A DNA stretch of 64,000 bases. Source: Hydractinia symbiolongicarpus (taxonomy: Eukaryota > Cnidaria > Hydrozoa > Anthoathecata > Hydractiniidae). The stretch spans positions 992,001 through 1,056,000 of the forward strand of contig NC_079875.1 of NCBI RefSeq assembly GCF_029227915.1, read 5' to 3'. The notes under the pieces are model-generated. The model had not been told where the DNA came from, did no database searches, and was given only the letters and a program-made list of their open reading frames with translations. Positions 13,416 through 27,159 of this stretch are shown piece after piece (within the stretch, counting starts at the first letter, position 1; every line of letters starts with the position of its first letter). The position numbers and the translations under genes were made by a program.

Positions 13416-15030
13416 GAAATGAGTTTACTCACTGGGTACTTTCCTTGTATACTTTTAACTATACGGGCCGAGTCCGGGATTTACGGGAAATCGCGAGTTT
13501 TCGTTTGCAGGCGATTAAACGTCTTTTATTCAGCGTCTCATCAAAAATGAAAACATTTTTAAAAACTACAAGTCTCATGGGCTTTAGTGGTGAAATAATA
13601 ATTTAAAAAATCGTTTGGGAAATGAGTTTACTCCCTGGGTGCTTTCTTTGTATACTTTTGACTATACGGGCCGAGTCCAGGATTTACGGGAAATCGCAGG
13701 TTTTCGTTTGCCGGCGATTAAACCTCTTTCATTAAGCGTCTCATCAAAAATGAAAACATTTTTGAAAACTACAAGTCTCATGCGTTTTAGTGGTGAAAAA
13801 ATAATTTAAAAAATCGTTCGGGAAATGAGTTTACTCCCTGGGTACTTTCTTTGTATACTTTTGACTATACGGGCCGAGTCCGGGATTTACGGAAAATCGG
13901 GATTTTCGTTTGCCGGCGATTAAACTTCTTTTATTCAGCGTCCCATCAAATATGAAAATATTTTTGAAAACTACAAGTGTCATGCGTTTAGTGGTAAAAA
14001 AATAATATAAAAAATCGTTTGGGAAATGAGTTTACTCTCTGGGTACTTTCTTTGTATACTTTTGACTATACGGGCCGAGTACGGGATTTACGGGAAATCG
14101 CAGGTTTTCGTTTGCCGGCGATTAAACTTCTTTTATTCAGCGTCTCATCAAAAAGGAAAACATATTTGAAAACTACAAGTCTCATGCGTTTTAGTGGTGA
14201 AAAAATAATTTAAAAAATCGTTCGGGAAATGAGTTTACACCCTGGGTACTTTCTTTGTATACTTTTGACTATACGGGCCGAGTCCGGGATTTACGGGAAA
14301 TTGCAGGTTTTCGTTTGCCGGCGATTAAACTTCTTTTATTCAGCGTCTCATCAAAAATGAAAACATTTTTGAAAACTACAAGTCTCATACGTTTTAGTGG
14401 TGAAAAAATAATTTAAAAATTTGTTCGGGAAATGAGTTTACTCACTGGGTACTTTCCTTGTATACTTTTAACTATACGGGCCGAGTCCGGGATTTACGGG
14501 AAATCGCGAGTTTTCGTTTGCCGGCGATTAAACGTCTTTTATTCAGCGTCTCATCAAAAATGAAAACATTTTTAAAAACTACAAGTCTCATGGGCTTTAG
14601 TGGTGAAATAATAATTTAAAAAATCGTTTGGGAAATGAGTTTACTCCCTGGGTGCTTTCTTTGTATACTTTTGACTATACGGGCCGAGTCCAGGATTTAC
14701 GGGAAATCGCAGGTTTTCGTTTGCCGGCGATTAAACCTCTTTCATTAAGCGTCTCATCAAAAATGAAAACATTTTTGAAAACTACAAGTCTCATGCGTTT
14801 TAGTGGTGAAAAAATAATTTAAAAAATCGTTCGGGAAATGAGTTTACTCCCTGGGTACTTTCTTTGTATACTTTTGACTATACGGGCCGAGTCCGGGATT
14901 TACGGAAAATCGGGATTTTCGTTTGCCGGCGATTAAACTTCTTTTATTCAGCGTCCCATCAAATATGAAAATATTTTTGAAAACTACAAGTGTCATGCGT
15001 TTAGTGGTAAAAAAATAATATAAAAAATCG
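13005..15030 (+). repeat. 5-monomer tandem duplication (1013 bp)
   Basis: About 13005-14017 is repeated at about 14018-15030 with a 1013 bp shift. The AAAAAGGAAAAC monomer, the TTTACACCC monomer, the TTTGTTCGGG monomer and the CGGGATTTTCG monomer recur in the same order. One visible difference is TTTGCAGGCG near 13507 against TTTGCCGGCG near 14520. The first copy overlaps the end of the 1218 bp duplication, which shows nested rearrangement. Confidence 0.78.
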
Positions 15031-18000
15031 TTCGGGAAATGAGTTTACTCCCTGGGTACTTTCTTTGTGTACTTTTGACTATACGGGTCGAGTCCGGGGT
15101 TTACGAGAAATGGCGGGTTTTCGTTTGCCGGCGATTAAACTTCTTTCATTAACCGTCTCATCAAAAATGAAAACATTTTTGAAAACTACAAGTCTCATGC
15201 GTTTTAGTGGTGAAAAGATAATTTAAAAAATCGTTTTGGAAATGAGTTTACTCACAGGGTACTTTCTTTGTATACATTCGACTATACGGGCCAAGCCCGG
15301 GATTTACGGGAAATCGCAGGTTTTCGTTTGCCGGCGATTAAACTTCTTTCATTAACCGTCTCATCAAAAATGAAAACATTTTTGAAAACTACAAGTCTCA
15401 TGCGTTTTAGTGGTGAAAAAAAAAATTAAAAAATCGTTCAGGAAATGAGTTTACTCCCTGGGTAATTTCTTTGTATACTTTGGACTATACGGGCCGAGTC
15501 CGGGATTTACGGGAAATCGCGGATTTTCGTTTGAGGGCGATTAAACTTCTTTTATTCAGCGTCTCATCAAAAATGAAAACATTTTTGAAAACTACAAGTC
15601 TCATGCGTTGTAGTGGTGAAAAAATAATTTAAAAAATCGTTCGGAAAATGAGTTTACTCCCTGGGTACTTTCTTTGTATACTTTTGACTATACGGGCCAA
15701 GCCCGGAATTTACGGGAAATTGCGGGTTTTCGTTTTCCGGCGTAAACCTCTTTCATTAAGCGTCTCATCAAAAATGAAAACATTTTTGAAAACTACAAGT
15801 CTCATGCGTTTTAGTGGTGAAAAAAAAATTTAAAAAATCGTTCGGGAAATGAGTTTACTCCCTGGGTACTTTCTTTGTATACATTCGACTATACGGGCCG
15901 AGCCCCGGATTTACGGGAAAACGCGGGATTTCGTTTGCCGGCGATTAAACCTCTTTCATTAAGCGTCTCATCAAAAATGAAAACATTTTTGAAAACTACA
16001 AGTGTCATGCGTTTAGTGGTGAAATAATAATTTAAAAATTCGTTAGGGAAATGAGTTTACTGACTGGGTACTTTCCTTGTATACTTTTGACTATACGGGC
16101 CGAGGCCGGGATTTACGGGAAATTGCGGGTTTTCGTTTGCCGGCGATTAAACTTCTTTTATTCAGCGTCTCATCAAAAATGAAAACATTTTTAAAAACTA
16201 CAAGTCTCTTGGGCTTTAGTGGTGAAATAATAATTTAAAAAATCGTTTGGGAAATGAGTTTACTCTCTGGGTACTTTCTTTGTATACTTTTGACTATACG
16301 GGCCGAGTCCAGGATTTACGGGAAATCGCAGGTTTTCGTTTGCCGGCGATTAAACCTCTTTCATTAAGCGTCTCATCAAAAATGAAAACATTTTTGAAAA
16401 CTACAAGTCTCATGCGTTTTAGTGGTGAAAAAATAATTTAAAAATCGTTCGGGAAATGAGTTTACTCCCTGGGTACTTTCTTTGTATACTTTTGAATATA
16501 CGGGCCGAGTCCGGGATTTACGGAAAATCGGGATTTTCGTTTGCCGTCGATTAAACTTCTTTTATTCAGCGTCCCATCAAATATGAAAATATTTTTGAAA
16601 ACTACAAGTGTCATGCGTTTAGTGGTAAAAAAATAATATAAAAAATCGTTCGGGAAATGAGTTTACTCCCTGGGTACTTTCTTTGTGTACTTTTGACTAT
16701 ACGGGTCGAGTCCGGGGTTTACGGGAAATGGCGGGTTTTCGTTTGCCGGCGATTAAACTTCTTTCATTAACCGTCTCATCAAAAATGAAAACATTTTTGA
16801 AAACTACAAGTCTCATGCGTTTTAGTGGTGAAAAGATAATTTAAAAAATCGTTTTGGAAATGAGTTTACTCACAGGGTACTTTCTTTGTATACATTCGAC
16901 TATACGGGCCAAGCCCGGGATTTACGGGAAATCGCAGGTTTTCGTTTGCCGGCGATTAAACTTCTTTCATTAACCGTCTCATCAAAAATGAAAACATTTT
17001 TGAAAACTACAAGTCTCATGCGTTTTAGTCGTGAAAAAAAAAATTAAAAAATCGTTCAGGAAATGAGTTTACTCCCTGGGTACTTTCTTTGTATACTTTG
17101 GACTATACGGGCCGAGTCCGGGATTTACGGGAAATCGCGGATTTTCGTTTGAGGGCGATTAAACTTCTTTTATTCAGCGTCTCATCAAAAATGAAAACAT
17201 TTTTGAAAACTACAAGTCTCATGCGTTGTAGTGGTGAAAAAATAATTTAAAAAATCGTTCGGAAAATGAGTTTACTCCCTGGGTACTTTCTTTGTATACT
17301 TTTGACTATACGGGCCGAGTTCGGGGTTTACGGGAAATGGCGGGTTTTCGTTTGCCGGCGATTAAACTTCTTTTATTCAGCGTCTCATCAAAAATGAAAA
17401 CATTTTTAAAAACTACAAGTTTCATGCGTTGTAGTGGTGAAAAAATAATTTAAAAAATAGTTCGGAAAATCAGTTTACTCCCTGGGTAATTTCTTTGTAT
17501 ACTTTTGACTATACGGGCCGAGTCCGGGGTTTACGGGAAATGGCGGGTTTTCGTTTGCCGGCGATTTACCTTCTTTTATTCAGCGTCTCATCAAAAATGA
17601 AAACATTTTTTAAAACTACAAGTCTCATACGTTTTAGTGGTGAAAAAATAATTTAAAAATTCGTTCGGGAAATGAGTTTACTCACTGGGTACTTTCCTTG
17701 TATACTTTTAACTATACGGGCCGAGTCCGGGATTTACGGGAAATCGAGGGTTTTCGTTTGCCGGCGATTAAACTTCTTTTATTCAGCGTCTCATCAAAAA
17801 TGAAAACATTTTTAAAAACTACAAGTCTCATGGGCTTTAGTGGTGAAATAATAATTTAAAAAATCGTTTGGGAAATGAGTTTACTCCCTGGGTACTTTCT
17901 TTGTATACTTTTGACTATATGGGCCGAGTCCAGGAATTACGGGAAATCGCAGGTTTTCGTTTGCCGGCGATTAAACTTCTTTTATTCAGCGTCTCATCAA

Positions 18001-19450
18001 AAATGAAAACATTTTTGAAAACTACAAGTCTCATGCGTTTTAGTGGTGAAAAAATAATTTAAAAAATCGTTCGGAAAATGAGTTTACTCCCTGGGTACTT
18101 TCTTTGTATACTTTTGACTATACGGGCCAAGCCGGGATTTACGGGAAATCGCGGGTTTTTCGTTTGCCGGCGATTAAACTTTATTTATTCAGCGTTTCAT
18201 CAAAAATGAAAACATTTTTAAAAACTACAAGTCTTATGCGATTTAGTGGTGAAAAAATAATTTAAAAAATCGTTCTGGAAATGAGTTTACTCACAGGGTA
18301 CTTTCTTTGTATACATTCGACTATACGGGCCAAGACCGGGATTTACGGGAAATCGCGGGTTTTCGTTTTCCGGCGTAAACCTCTTTCATTAAGCGTCTCA
18401 TCAAAAATGAAAACATTTTTGAAAACTACAAGTTTCATGCGTTTTAGTGGTGAAAAAAAAATTTAAAAAATCGTTCGGGAAATGAGTTTAATCCCTGGGT
18501 ACTTTCTTTGTATACATTCGACTATACGGGCCAAGCCCCGGATTTACGGGAAAACGCGGGATTTCGTTTGCCGGCGATTAAACCTCTTTCATTAAGCGTC
18601 TCATCAAAAATGAAAACATTTTTGAAAACTACAAGTGTCATGCGTTTAGTGGTGAAATAATAATTTAAAAATTCGTTAGGGAAATGAGTTTACTGACTGG
18701 GTACTTTCCTTGTATACTTTTGACTATACGGGCCGAGGCCGGGATTTACGGGAAATTGCGGGTTTTCGTTTGCCGGCGATTAAACTTCTTTTATTCAGCG
18801 TCTCATCAAAAATGAAAACATTTTTAAAAACTACAAGTCTCTTGGGCTTTAGTGGTGAAATAATAATTTAAAAAATCGTTTGGGAAATGAGTTTACTCTC
18901 TGGGTACTTTCTTTGTATACTTTTGACTATACGGGCCGAGTACGGGATTTACGGGAAATCGCAGGTTTTCGTTTGCCGGCGATTAAACTTCTTTTATTCA
19001 GCGTCTCATCAAAAAGGAAAACATATTTGAAAACTACAAGTCTCATGCGTTTTAGTGGTGAAAAAATAATTTAAAAAATCGTTCGGGAAATGAGTTTACA
19101 CCCTGGGTACTTTCTTTGTATACTTTTGACTATACGGGCCGAGTCCGGGATTTACGGGAAATTGCAGGTTTTCGTTTGCCGGCGATTAAACTTCTTTTAT
19201 TCAGCGTCTCATCAAAAATGAAAACATTTTTGAAAACTACAAGTCTCATACGCTTTAGTGGTGAAAAAATAATTTAAAAATTTGTTCGGGAAATGAGTTT
19301 ACTCACTGGGTACTTTCCTTGTATACTTTTAACTATACGGGCCGAGTCCGGGATTCACGGGAAATCGCGGGTTTTCGTTTGCCGGTGATTAAACGTCTTT
19401 TATTCAGCGTCTCATCAAAAATGAAAACATTTTTAAAAACTACAAGTCTC

Positions 19451-20664
19451 ATGGGCTTTAGTGGTGAAATAATAATTTAAAAAATCGTTTGGGAAATGAG
19501 TTTACGCCCTGGGTGCTTTCTTTGTATACTTTTGACTATACGGGCCGAGTCCAGGATTTACGGGAAATCGCAGGTTTTCGTTTGCCGGCGATTAAACCTC
19601 TTTCATTAAGCGTCTCATCAAAAATGAAAACATTTTTGAAAACTACAAGTCTCATGCGTTTTAGTGGTGAAAAAATAATTTAAAAAATCGTTCGGGAAAT
19701 GAGTTTACTCCCTGGGTACTTTCTTTGTATACTTTTGACTATACGGGCCGAGTCCGGGATTTACGGAAAATCGGGATTTTCGTTTGCCGGCGATTAAACT
19801 TCTTTTATTCAGCGTCCCATCAAATATGAAAATATTTTTGAAAACTACAAGTGTCATGCGTTTAGTGGTAAAAAAATAATATAAAAAATCGTTCGGGAAA
19901 TGAGTTTACTCCCTGGGTACTTTCTTTGTGTACTTTTGACTATACGGGTCGAGTCCGGGGTTTACGGGAAATGGCGGGTTTTCGTTTGCCGGCGATTAAA
20001 CTTCTTTCATTAACCGTCTCATCAAAAATGAAAACATTTTTGAAAACTACAAGTCTCATGGGCTTTAGTGGTGAAATAATAATTTAAAAAATCGTTTGGG
20101 AAATGAGTTTACGCCCTGGGTGCTTTCTTTGTATACTTTTGACTATACGGGCCGAGTCCAGGATTTACGGGAAATCGCAGGTTTTCGTTTGCCGGCGATT
20201 AAACCTCTTTCATTAAGCGTCTCATCAAAAATGAAAACATTTTTGAAAACTACAAGTCTCATGCGTTTTAGTGGTGAAAAAATAATTTAAAAAATCGTTC
20301 GGGAAATGAGTTTACTCCCTGGGTACTTTCTTTGTATACTTTTGACTATACGGGCCGAGTCCGGGATTTACGGAAAATCGGGATTTTCGTTTGCCGGCGA
20401 TTAAACTTCTTTTATTCAGCGTCCCATCAAATATGAAAATATTTTTGAAAACTACAAGTGTCATGCGTTTAGTGGTAAAAAAATAATATAAAAAATCGTT
20501 CGGGAAATGAGTTTACTCCCTGGGTACTTTCTTTGTGTACTTTTGACTATACGGGTCGAGTCCGGGGTTTACGGGAAATGGCGGGTTTTCGTTTGCCGGC
20601 GATTAAACTTCTTTCATTAACCGTCTCATCAAAAATGAAAACATTTTTGAAAACTACAAGTCTC
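19451..20664 (+). repeat. 3-monomer tandem duplication (607 bp)
   Basis: 19451-20057 and 20058-20664 are adjacent copies, each starting at CATGGGCTTTAG. This extra trimer explains why the match to the 10-11 kb stretch changes from a 9932 bp shift to a 10539 bp shift (9932 + 607) after this point. Confidence 0.8.
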
Positions 20665-23600
20665 ATGCGTTTTAGTGGTGAAAAGATAATTTAAAAAATC
20701 GTTTTGGAAATGAGTTTACTCACAGGGTACTTTCTTTGTATACATTCGACTATACGGGCCAAGCCCGGGATTTACGGGAAATCGCAGGTTTTCGTTTGCC
20801 GGCGATTAAACTTCTTTCATTAACCGTCTCATCAAAAATGAAAACATTTTTGAAAACTACAAGTCTCATGCGTTTTAGTGGTGAAAAAAAAAATTAAAAA
20901 ATCGTTCAGGAAATGAGTTTACTCCCTGGGTACTTTCTTTGTATACTTTGGACTATACGGGCCGAGTCCGGGATTTACGGGAAATCGCGGATTTTCGTTT
21001 GAGGGCGATTAAACTTCTTTTATTCAGCGTCTCATCAAAAATGAAAACATTTTTGAAAACTACAAGTCTCATGCGTTGTAGTGGTGAAAAAATAATTTAA
21101 AAAATCGTTCGGAAAATGAGTTTACTCCCTGGGTACTTTCTTTGTATACTTTTGACTATACGGGCCGAGTTCGGGGTTTACGGGAAATGGCGGGTTTTCG
21201 TTTGCCAGCGATTAAACTTCCTTTATTCAGCGTCTCATCAAAAATGAAAACATTTTTAAAAACTACAAGTTTCATGCGTTGTAGTTGTGAAAAAATAATT
21301 TAAAAAATAGTTCGGAAAATCAGTTTACTCCCTGGGTAATTTCTTTGTATACTTTTGACTATACGGGCCGAGTCCGGGGTTTACGGGAAATGGCGGGTTT
21401 TTGTTTGCCGGCGATTTAACTTCTTTTATTCAGCGTCTCATCAAAAATGAAAACATTTTTTAAAACTACAAGTCTCATACGTTTTAGTGGTGAAAAAATA
21501 ATTTAAAAATTCGTTCGGGAAATGAGTTTACTCACTGGGTACTTTCCTTGTATACTTTTAACTATACGGGCCGAGTCCGGGATTTACGGGAAATCGAGGG
21601 TTTTCGTTTGCCGGCGATTAAACTTCTTTTATTCAGCGTCTCATCAAAAATGAAAACATTTTTAAAAACTACAAGTCTCATGGGCTTTAGTGGTGAAATA
21701 ATAATTTAAAAAATCGTTTGGGAAATGAGTTTACTCCCTGGGTACTTTCTTTGTATACTTTTGACTATACGGGCCGAGTCCAGGAATTACGGGAAATCGC
21801 AGGTTTTCGTTTGCCGGCGATTAAACTTCTTTTATTCAGCGTCTCATCAAAAATGAAAACATTTTTGAAAACTACAAGTCTCATGCGTTTTAGTGGTGAA
21901 AAAGTAATTTAAAAAATCGTTCGGAAAATGAGTTTACTTCCTGGGTACTTTCTTTGTATACATTCGACTATACCGGCCAAGCCCCGGATTTACGGGAAAA
22001 CGCGGGATTTCGTTTGCCGGCGATTAAACCTCTTTCATTAAGCGTCTCATCAAAAATGAAAACATTTTTGAAAACTATAAGTCTCATGCGTTTTAGTGGT
22101 GAAAAAATAATTTAAAAAATCGTTCGGGAAATGAGTTTACTCCCTGGGTACTTTCTTTGTATACTTTTGACTATACGGGCCGAGTCCGGGATTTACGGAA
22201 AATCGCGGATTTTCGTTTGCCGGCGATTAAACTTCTTTTATTCAGCGTCTCATCAAAAATGAAAACATTTTTAAAAACTACAAGTCTCTTGGGCTTTAGT
22301 GGTGAAATAATAATTTAAAAAATCGTTTGGGAAATGAGTTTACTCTCTGGGTACTTTCTTTGTATACTTTTGACTATACGGGCCGAGTACGGGATTTACG
22401 GGAAATCGCAGGTTTTCGTTTGCCGGCGATTAAACTTCTTTTATTCAGCGTCTCATCAAAAAGGAAAACATATTTGAAAACTACAAGTCTCATGCGTTTT
22501 AGTGGTGAAAAAATAATTTAAAAAATCGTTCGGGAAATGAGTTTACACCCTGGGTACTTTCTTTGTATACTTTTGACTATACGGGCCGAGTCCGGGATTT
22601 ACGGGAAATTGCAGGTTTTCGTTTGCCGGCGATTAAACTTCTTTTATTCAGCGTCTCATCAAAAATGAAAAGATTTTTGAAAACTACAAGTCTCATACGT
22701 TTTAGTGGTGAAAAAATAATTTAAAAATTTGTTCGGGAAATGAGTTTACTCACTGGGTACTTTCCTTGTATACTTTTAACTATACGGGCCGAGTCCGGGA
22801 TTTACGGGAAATCGCGGGTTTTCGTTTGCCGGCGATTAAACGTCTTTTATTCAGCGTCTCATCAAAAATGAAAACATTTTTAAAAACTACAAGTCTCATG
22901 GGCTTTAGTGGTGAAATAATAATTTAAAAAATCGTTTGGGAAATGAGTTTACTCCCTGGGTGCTTTCTTTGTATACTTTTGACTATACGGGCCGAGTCCA
23001 GGATTTACGGGAAATCGCAGGTTTTCGTTTGCCGGCGATTAAACCTCTTTCATTAAGCGTCTCATCAAAAATGAAAACATTTTTGAAAACTACAAGTCTC
23101 ATGCGTTTTAGTGGTGAAAAAATAATTTAAAAAATCGTTCGGGAAATGAGTTTACTCCCTGGGTACTTTCTTTGTATACTTTTGACTATACGGGCCGAGT
23201 CCGGGATTTACGGAAAATCGGGATTTTCGTTTGCCGGCGATTAAACTTCTTTTATTCAGCGTCCCATCAAATATGAAAATATTTTTGAAAACTACAAGTG
23301 TCATGCGTTTAGTGGTAAAAAAATAATATAAAAAATCGTTCGGGAAATGAGTTTACTCCCTGGGTACTTTCTTTGTGTACTTTTGACTATACGGGTCGAG
23401 TCCGGGGTTTACGGGAAATGGCGGGTTTTCGTTTGCCGGCGATTAAACTTCTTTCATTAACCGTCTCATCAAAAATGAAAACATTTTTGAAAACTACAAG
23501 TCTCATGCGTTTTAGTGGTGAAAAGATAATTTAAAAAATCGTTTTGGAAATGAGTTTACTCACAGGGTACTTTCTTTGTATACATTCGACTATACGGGCC

Positions 23601-25087
23601 AAGCCCGGGATTTACGGGAAATCGCAGGTTTTCGTTTGCCGGCGATTAAACTTCTTTCATTAACCGTCTCATCAAAAATGAAAACATTTTTGAAAACTAC
23701 AAGTCTCATGCGTTTTAGTGGTGAAAAAAAAAATTAAAAAATCGTTCAGGAAATGAGTTTACTCCCTGGGTACTTTCTTTGTATACTTTGGACTATACGG
23801 GCCGAGTCCGGGATTTACGGGAAATCGCGGATTTTCGTTTGAGGGCGATTAAACTTCTTTTATTCAGCGTCTCATCAAAAATGAAAACATTTTTGAAAAC
23901 TACAAGTCTCATGCGTTGTAGTGGTGAAAAAATAATTTAAAAAATCGTTCGGAAAATGAGTTTACTCCCTGGGTACTTTCTTTGTATACTTTTGACTATA
24001 CGGGCCGAGTTCGGGGTTTACGGGAAATGGCGGGTTTTCGTTTGCCAGCGATTAAACTTCTTTTATTCAGCGTCTCATCAAAAATGAAAACATTTTTAAA
24101 AACTACAAGTTTCATGCGTTGTAGTGGTGAAAAAATAGTTTAAAAAATAGTTTGGAAAATCAGTTTACTCCCTGGGTAATTTCTTTGTATACTTTTGACT
24201 ATACGGGCCGAGTCCGGGGTTTACGGGAAATGGCGGGTTTTCGTTTGCCGGCGATTTAACTTCTTTTATTCAGCGTCTCATCAAAAATGAAAACATTTTT
24301 TAAAACTACAAGTTTCATACGTTTTAGTGGTGAAAAAATAATTTAAAAATTCGTTCGGGAAATGAGTTTACTCACTGGGTACTTTCCTTGTATACTTTTA
24401 ACTATACGGGCCGAGTCCGGGATTTACGGGAAATCGAGGGTTTTCGTTTGCCGGCGATTAAACTTCTTTTATTCAGCGTCTCATCAAAAATGAAAACATT
24501 TTTAAAAACTACAAGTCTCATGGGCTTTAGTGGTGAAATAATAATTTAAAAAATCGTTTGGGAAATGAGTTTACTCCCTGGGTACTTTCTTTGTATACTT
24601 TTGACTATACGGGCCGAGTCCAGGAATTACGGGAAATCGCAGGTTTTCGTTTGCCGGCGATTAAACTTCTTTTATTCAGCGTCTCATCAACAATGAAAAC
24701 ATTTTTGAAAACTACAAGTCTCATGCGTTTTAGTGGTGAAAAAGTAATTTAAAAAATCGTTCGGAAAATGAGTTTACTTCCTGGGTACTTTCTTTGTATA
24801 CATTCGACTATACCGGCCAAGCCCCGGATTTACGGGAAAACGCGGGATTTCGTTTGCCGGCGATTAAACCTCTTTCATTAAGCGTCTCATCAAAAATGAA
24901 AACATTTTTGAAAACTACAAGTCTCATGCGTTTTAGTGGTGAAAAAATAATTTAAAAAATCGTTCGGGAAATGAGTTTACTCCCTGGGTACTTTCTTTGT
25001 ATACTTTTGACTATACGGGCCGAGTCCGGGATTTACGGAAAATCGCGGATTTTCGTTTGCCGGCGATTAAACTTCTTTTATTCAGCG
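20058..25087 (+). repeat. 14-monomer higher-order repeat (2840 bp)
   Basis: About 20058-22247 matches about 22898-25087 with a 2840 bp shift. Both have the same order of rare variants: AAAAAATTAAAAAATCGTTCAGG, TTTGAGGGCG, GTTCGGGGTTTACGG, AATCAGTTTAC, CCAGGAATTACGG and CTATACCGGCC. Copy 2 switches to the CAAATATG subtype near 25090, which ends the match. Confidence 0.75.
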
Positions 25088-27159
25088 TCCCATCAAATAT
25101 GAAAATATTTTTGAAAACTACAAGAGTCATGCGTTTAGTGGTAAAAAAATAATATAAAAAATCGTTCGGGAAATGAGTTTACTGCCTGGGTACTTTCTTT
25201 GTATACTTTTGACTTTACGGGTCGAGTCCGGGGTTTACGGGAAATGGCGGGTTTTCGTTTGCCGGCGATTAAACTTCTTTCATTAACCGTCTCATCAAAA
25301 ATGAAAACATTTTTGAAAACTACAAGTCTTATGCGTTTTAGTGGTGAAAAGATAATTTAAAAAATCGTTTTGGAAATGAGTTTACTCACAGGGTACTTTC
25401 TTTGTATACATTCGACTATACGGGCCAAGCCCGGGATTTATGGGAAATCGCGGGTTTTCGTTTGCCGGCGATTAAACTTCTTTCATTAACCGTCTCATCA
25501 AAAATGAAAACATTTTTGAAAACTACAAGTCTCATGCGTTTTAGTGGTGAAAAAATAATTTAAAAAATAGTTCGGAAAATGAGTTTACTCCCTGGGTAAT
25601 TTTTTTGTATACTTTTGACTATACGGGCCGAGTCCGGGGTTTACGGGAAATGGCGGGTTTTCGTTTGCCGGCGATTTAACTACTTTTATTCAGCGTCTCA
25701 TCAAAAATGAAAACATTTTTGAAAACTACAAGTCTCATACGTTTTAGTGGTGAAAAAATAATTTAAAAATTCGTTCGGGAAATGAGTTTACTCCTTGGGT
25801 ACTTGCCTTGTATACTTTTAACTATACGGGCCGAGACCGGGATTTACGGGAAATCGAGGGTTTTCGTTTGCCGGCGATTAAACTTCTTTTAATCAGCGTC
25901 TCATCAAAAATGAAAACATTTTTAAAAACTACAAGTCTCATGGGCTTTAGTGGTGAAATAATAATTTAAAAAATAGTTCGGAAAATGAGTTTACTCCCTG
26001 GGTACTTTCTTTGTATACTTTTGACTATACGGGCCGAGTCCAGGATTTACGGGAAATCACAGGTTTTCGTTTGCCGGCGATTAAACTTCTTTTATTCAGC
26101 GTCTCATCAAAAATGAAAACATTTTTAAAAACTACAAGTCTCATGCGTTTTAGTGGTAAAAAATAATTTAAAAAATAGTTCGGAAAATGAGTTTACTCCC
26201 TGGGTAATTTCTTTGTATACTTTTGACTATGCGGGCCGAGTCCGGGGTTTACGGGAAATGGCGGGTTTTCGTTTGCCGGCGATTTAACTACTTTTATTCA
26301 GCGTCTCATCAAAAATGAAAACATTTTTAAAAACTACAAGTCTCATACGTTTTAGTGGTGAAAAAATAATTTAAAAATTCGTTCGGGAAATGAGTTTACT
26401 CACTGGGTACTTTCCTTGTATACTTTTAACTATACGGGCCGAGACCGGGATTTACGGAAAATCGAGGGTTTTCGTTTGCCGGCGATTAAACTTCTTTTAT
26501 TCAGCGTCTCATCAAAAATGAAAACGTTTTTAAAAACTACAAGTCTCATGGGCTTTAGTAGTGAAATAATAATTTAAAAAATCGTTTGGGAAATGAGTTT
26601 ACTCCCTGGGTACTTTCTTTGTATACTTTTGACTATACGGGCCGAGTCCAGGATTTACGGGAAATCGCAGGTTTTCGTTTGCCGGCGATTAAACTTCTTT
26701 TATTCAGCGTCTCATCAAAAATGAAAACATTTTTAAAAACTACAAGTCTCATGCGTTTTAGTGGTAAAAAAGTAATTTAAAAAATCGTTCGGGAAATGAG
26801 TTTACTCCCTGGGTACTTTCTTTGTATACATTTGACTATACGGGCCAAGCCCGGGATTTACGGGAAATCGCGGGATTTCGTTTGCCGGCGATTAAACCTC
26901 TTTCATTAAGCGTCTCATCAAAAATGAAAACATTTTTGAAAACTACAAGTCTCATGCGTTTTAGTGGTGAAAAAAAAAATTAAAAAATCGTTCAGGAAAT
27001 GAGTTTACTCCCTGGGTACTTTCTTTGTATACTTTTGACTATACGGGCCGAGTCCAGGATTTACGGGAAATCGCGGATTTTCGTTTGAGGGCGATTAAAC
27101 TTCTTTTATTCAGCGTCTCATCAAAAATGAAAACATTTTTGAAAACTACAAGTCTCATG

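Larger units (their letters stand above)
5760..20057 (+). repeat. 4.4 kb segment duplicated 9932 bp away
   Basis: About 5760-10125 matches about 15692-20057 with a constant 9932 bp shift. Shared rare variants support this: the shortened CCGGCGTAAACC monomers (5806 and 15738, 8439 and 18371), GCCGTCGATT (6611 and 16543), CTATATGGGCC (7982 and 17914) and GTTTAATCCC (8554 and 18486). Occasional single differences, such as GTATACGTTCG at 8379 against GTATACATTCG at 18311, separate the copies. The left limit falls inside a mosaic monomer near 15692, and the right limit is at 10125/20057 where CATGCG becomes CATGGG. Confidence 0.8.
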
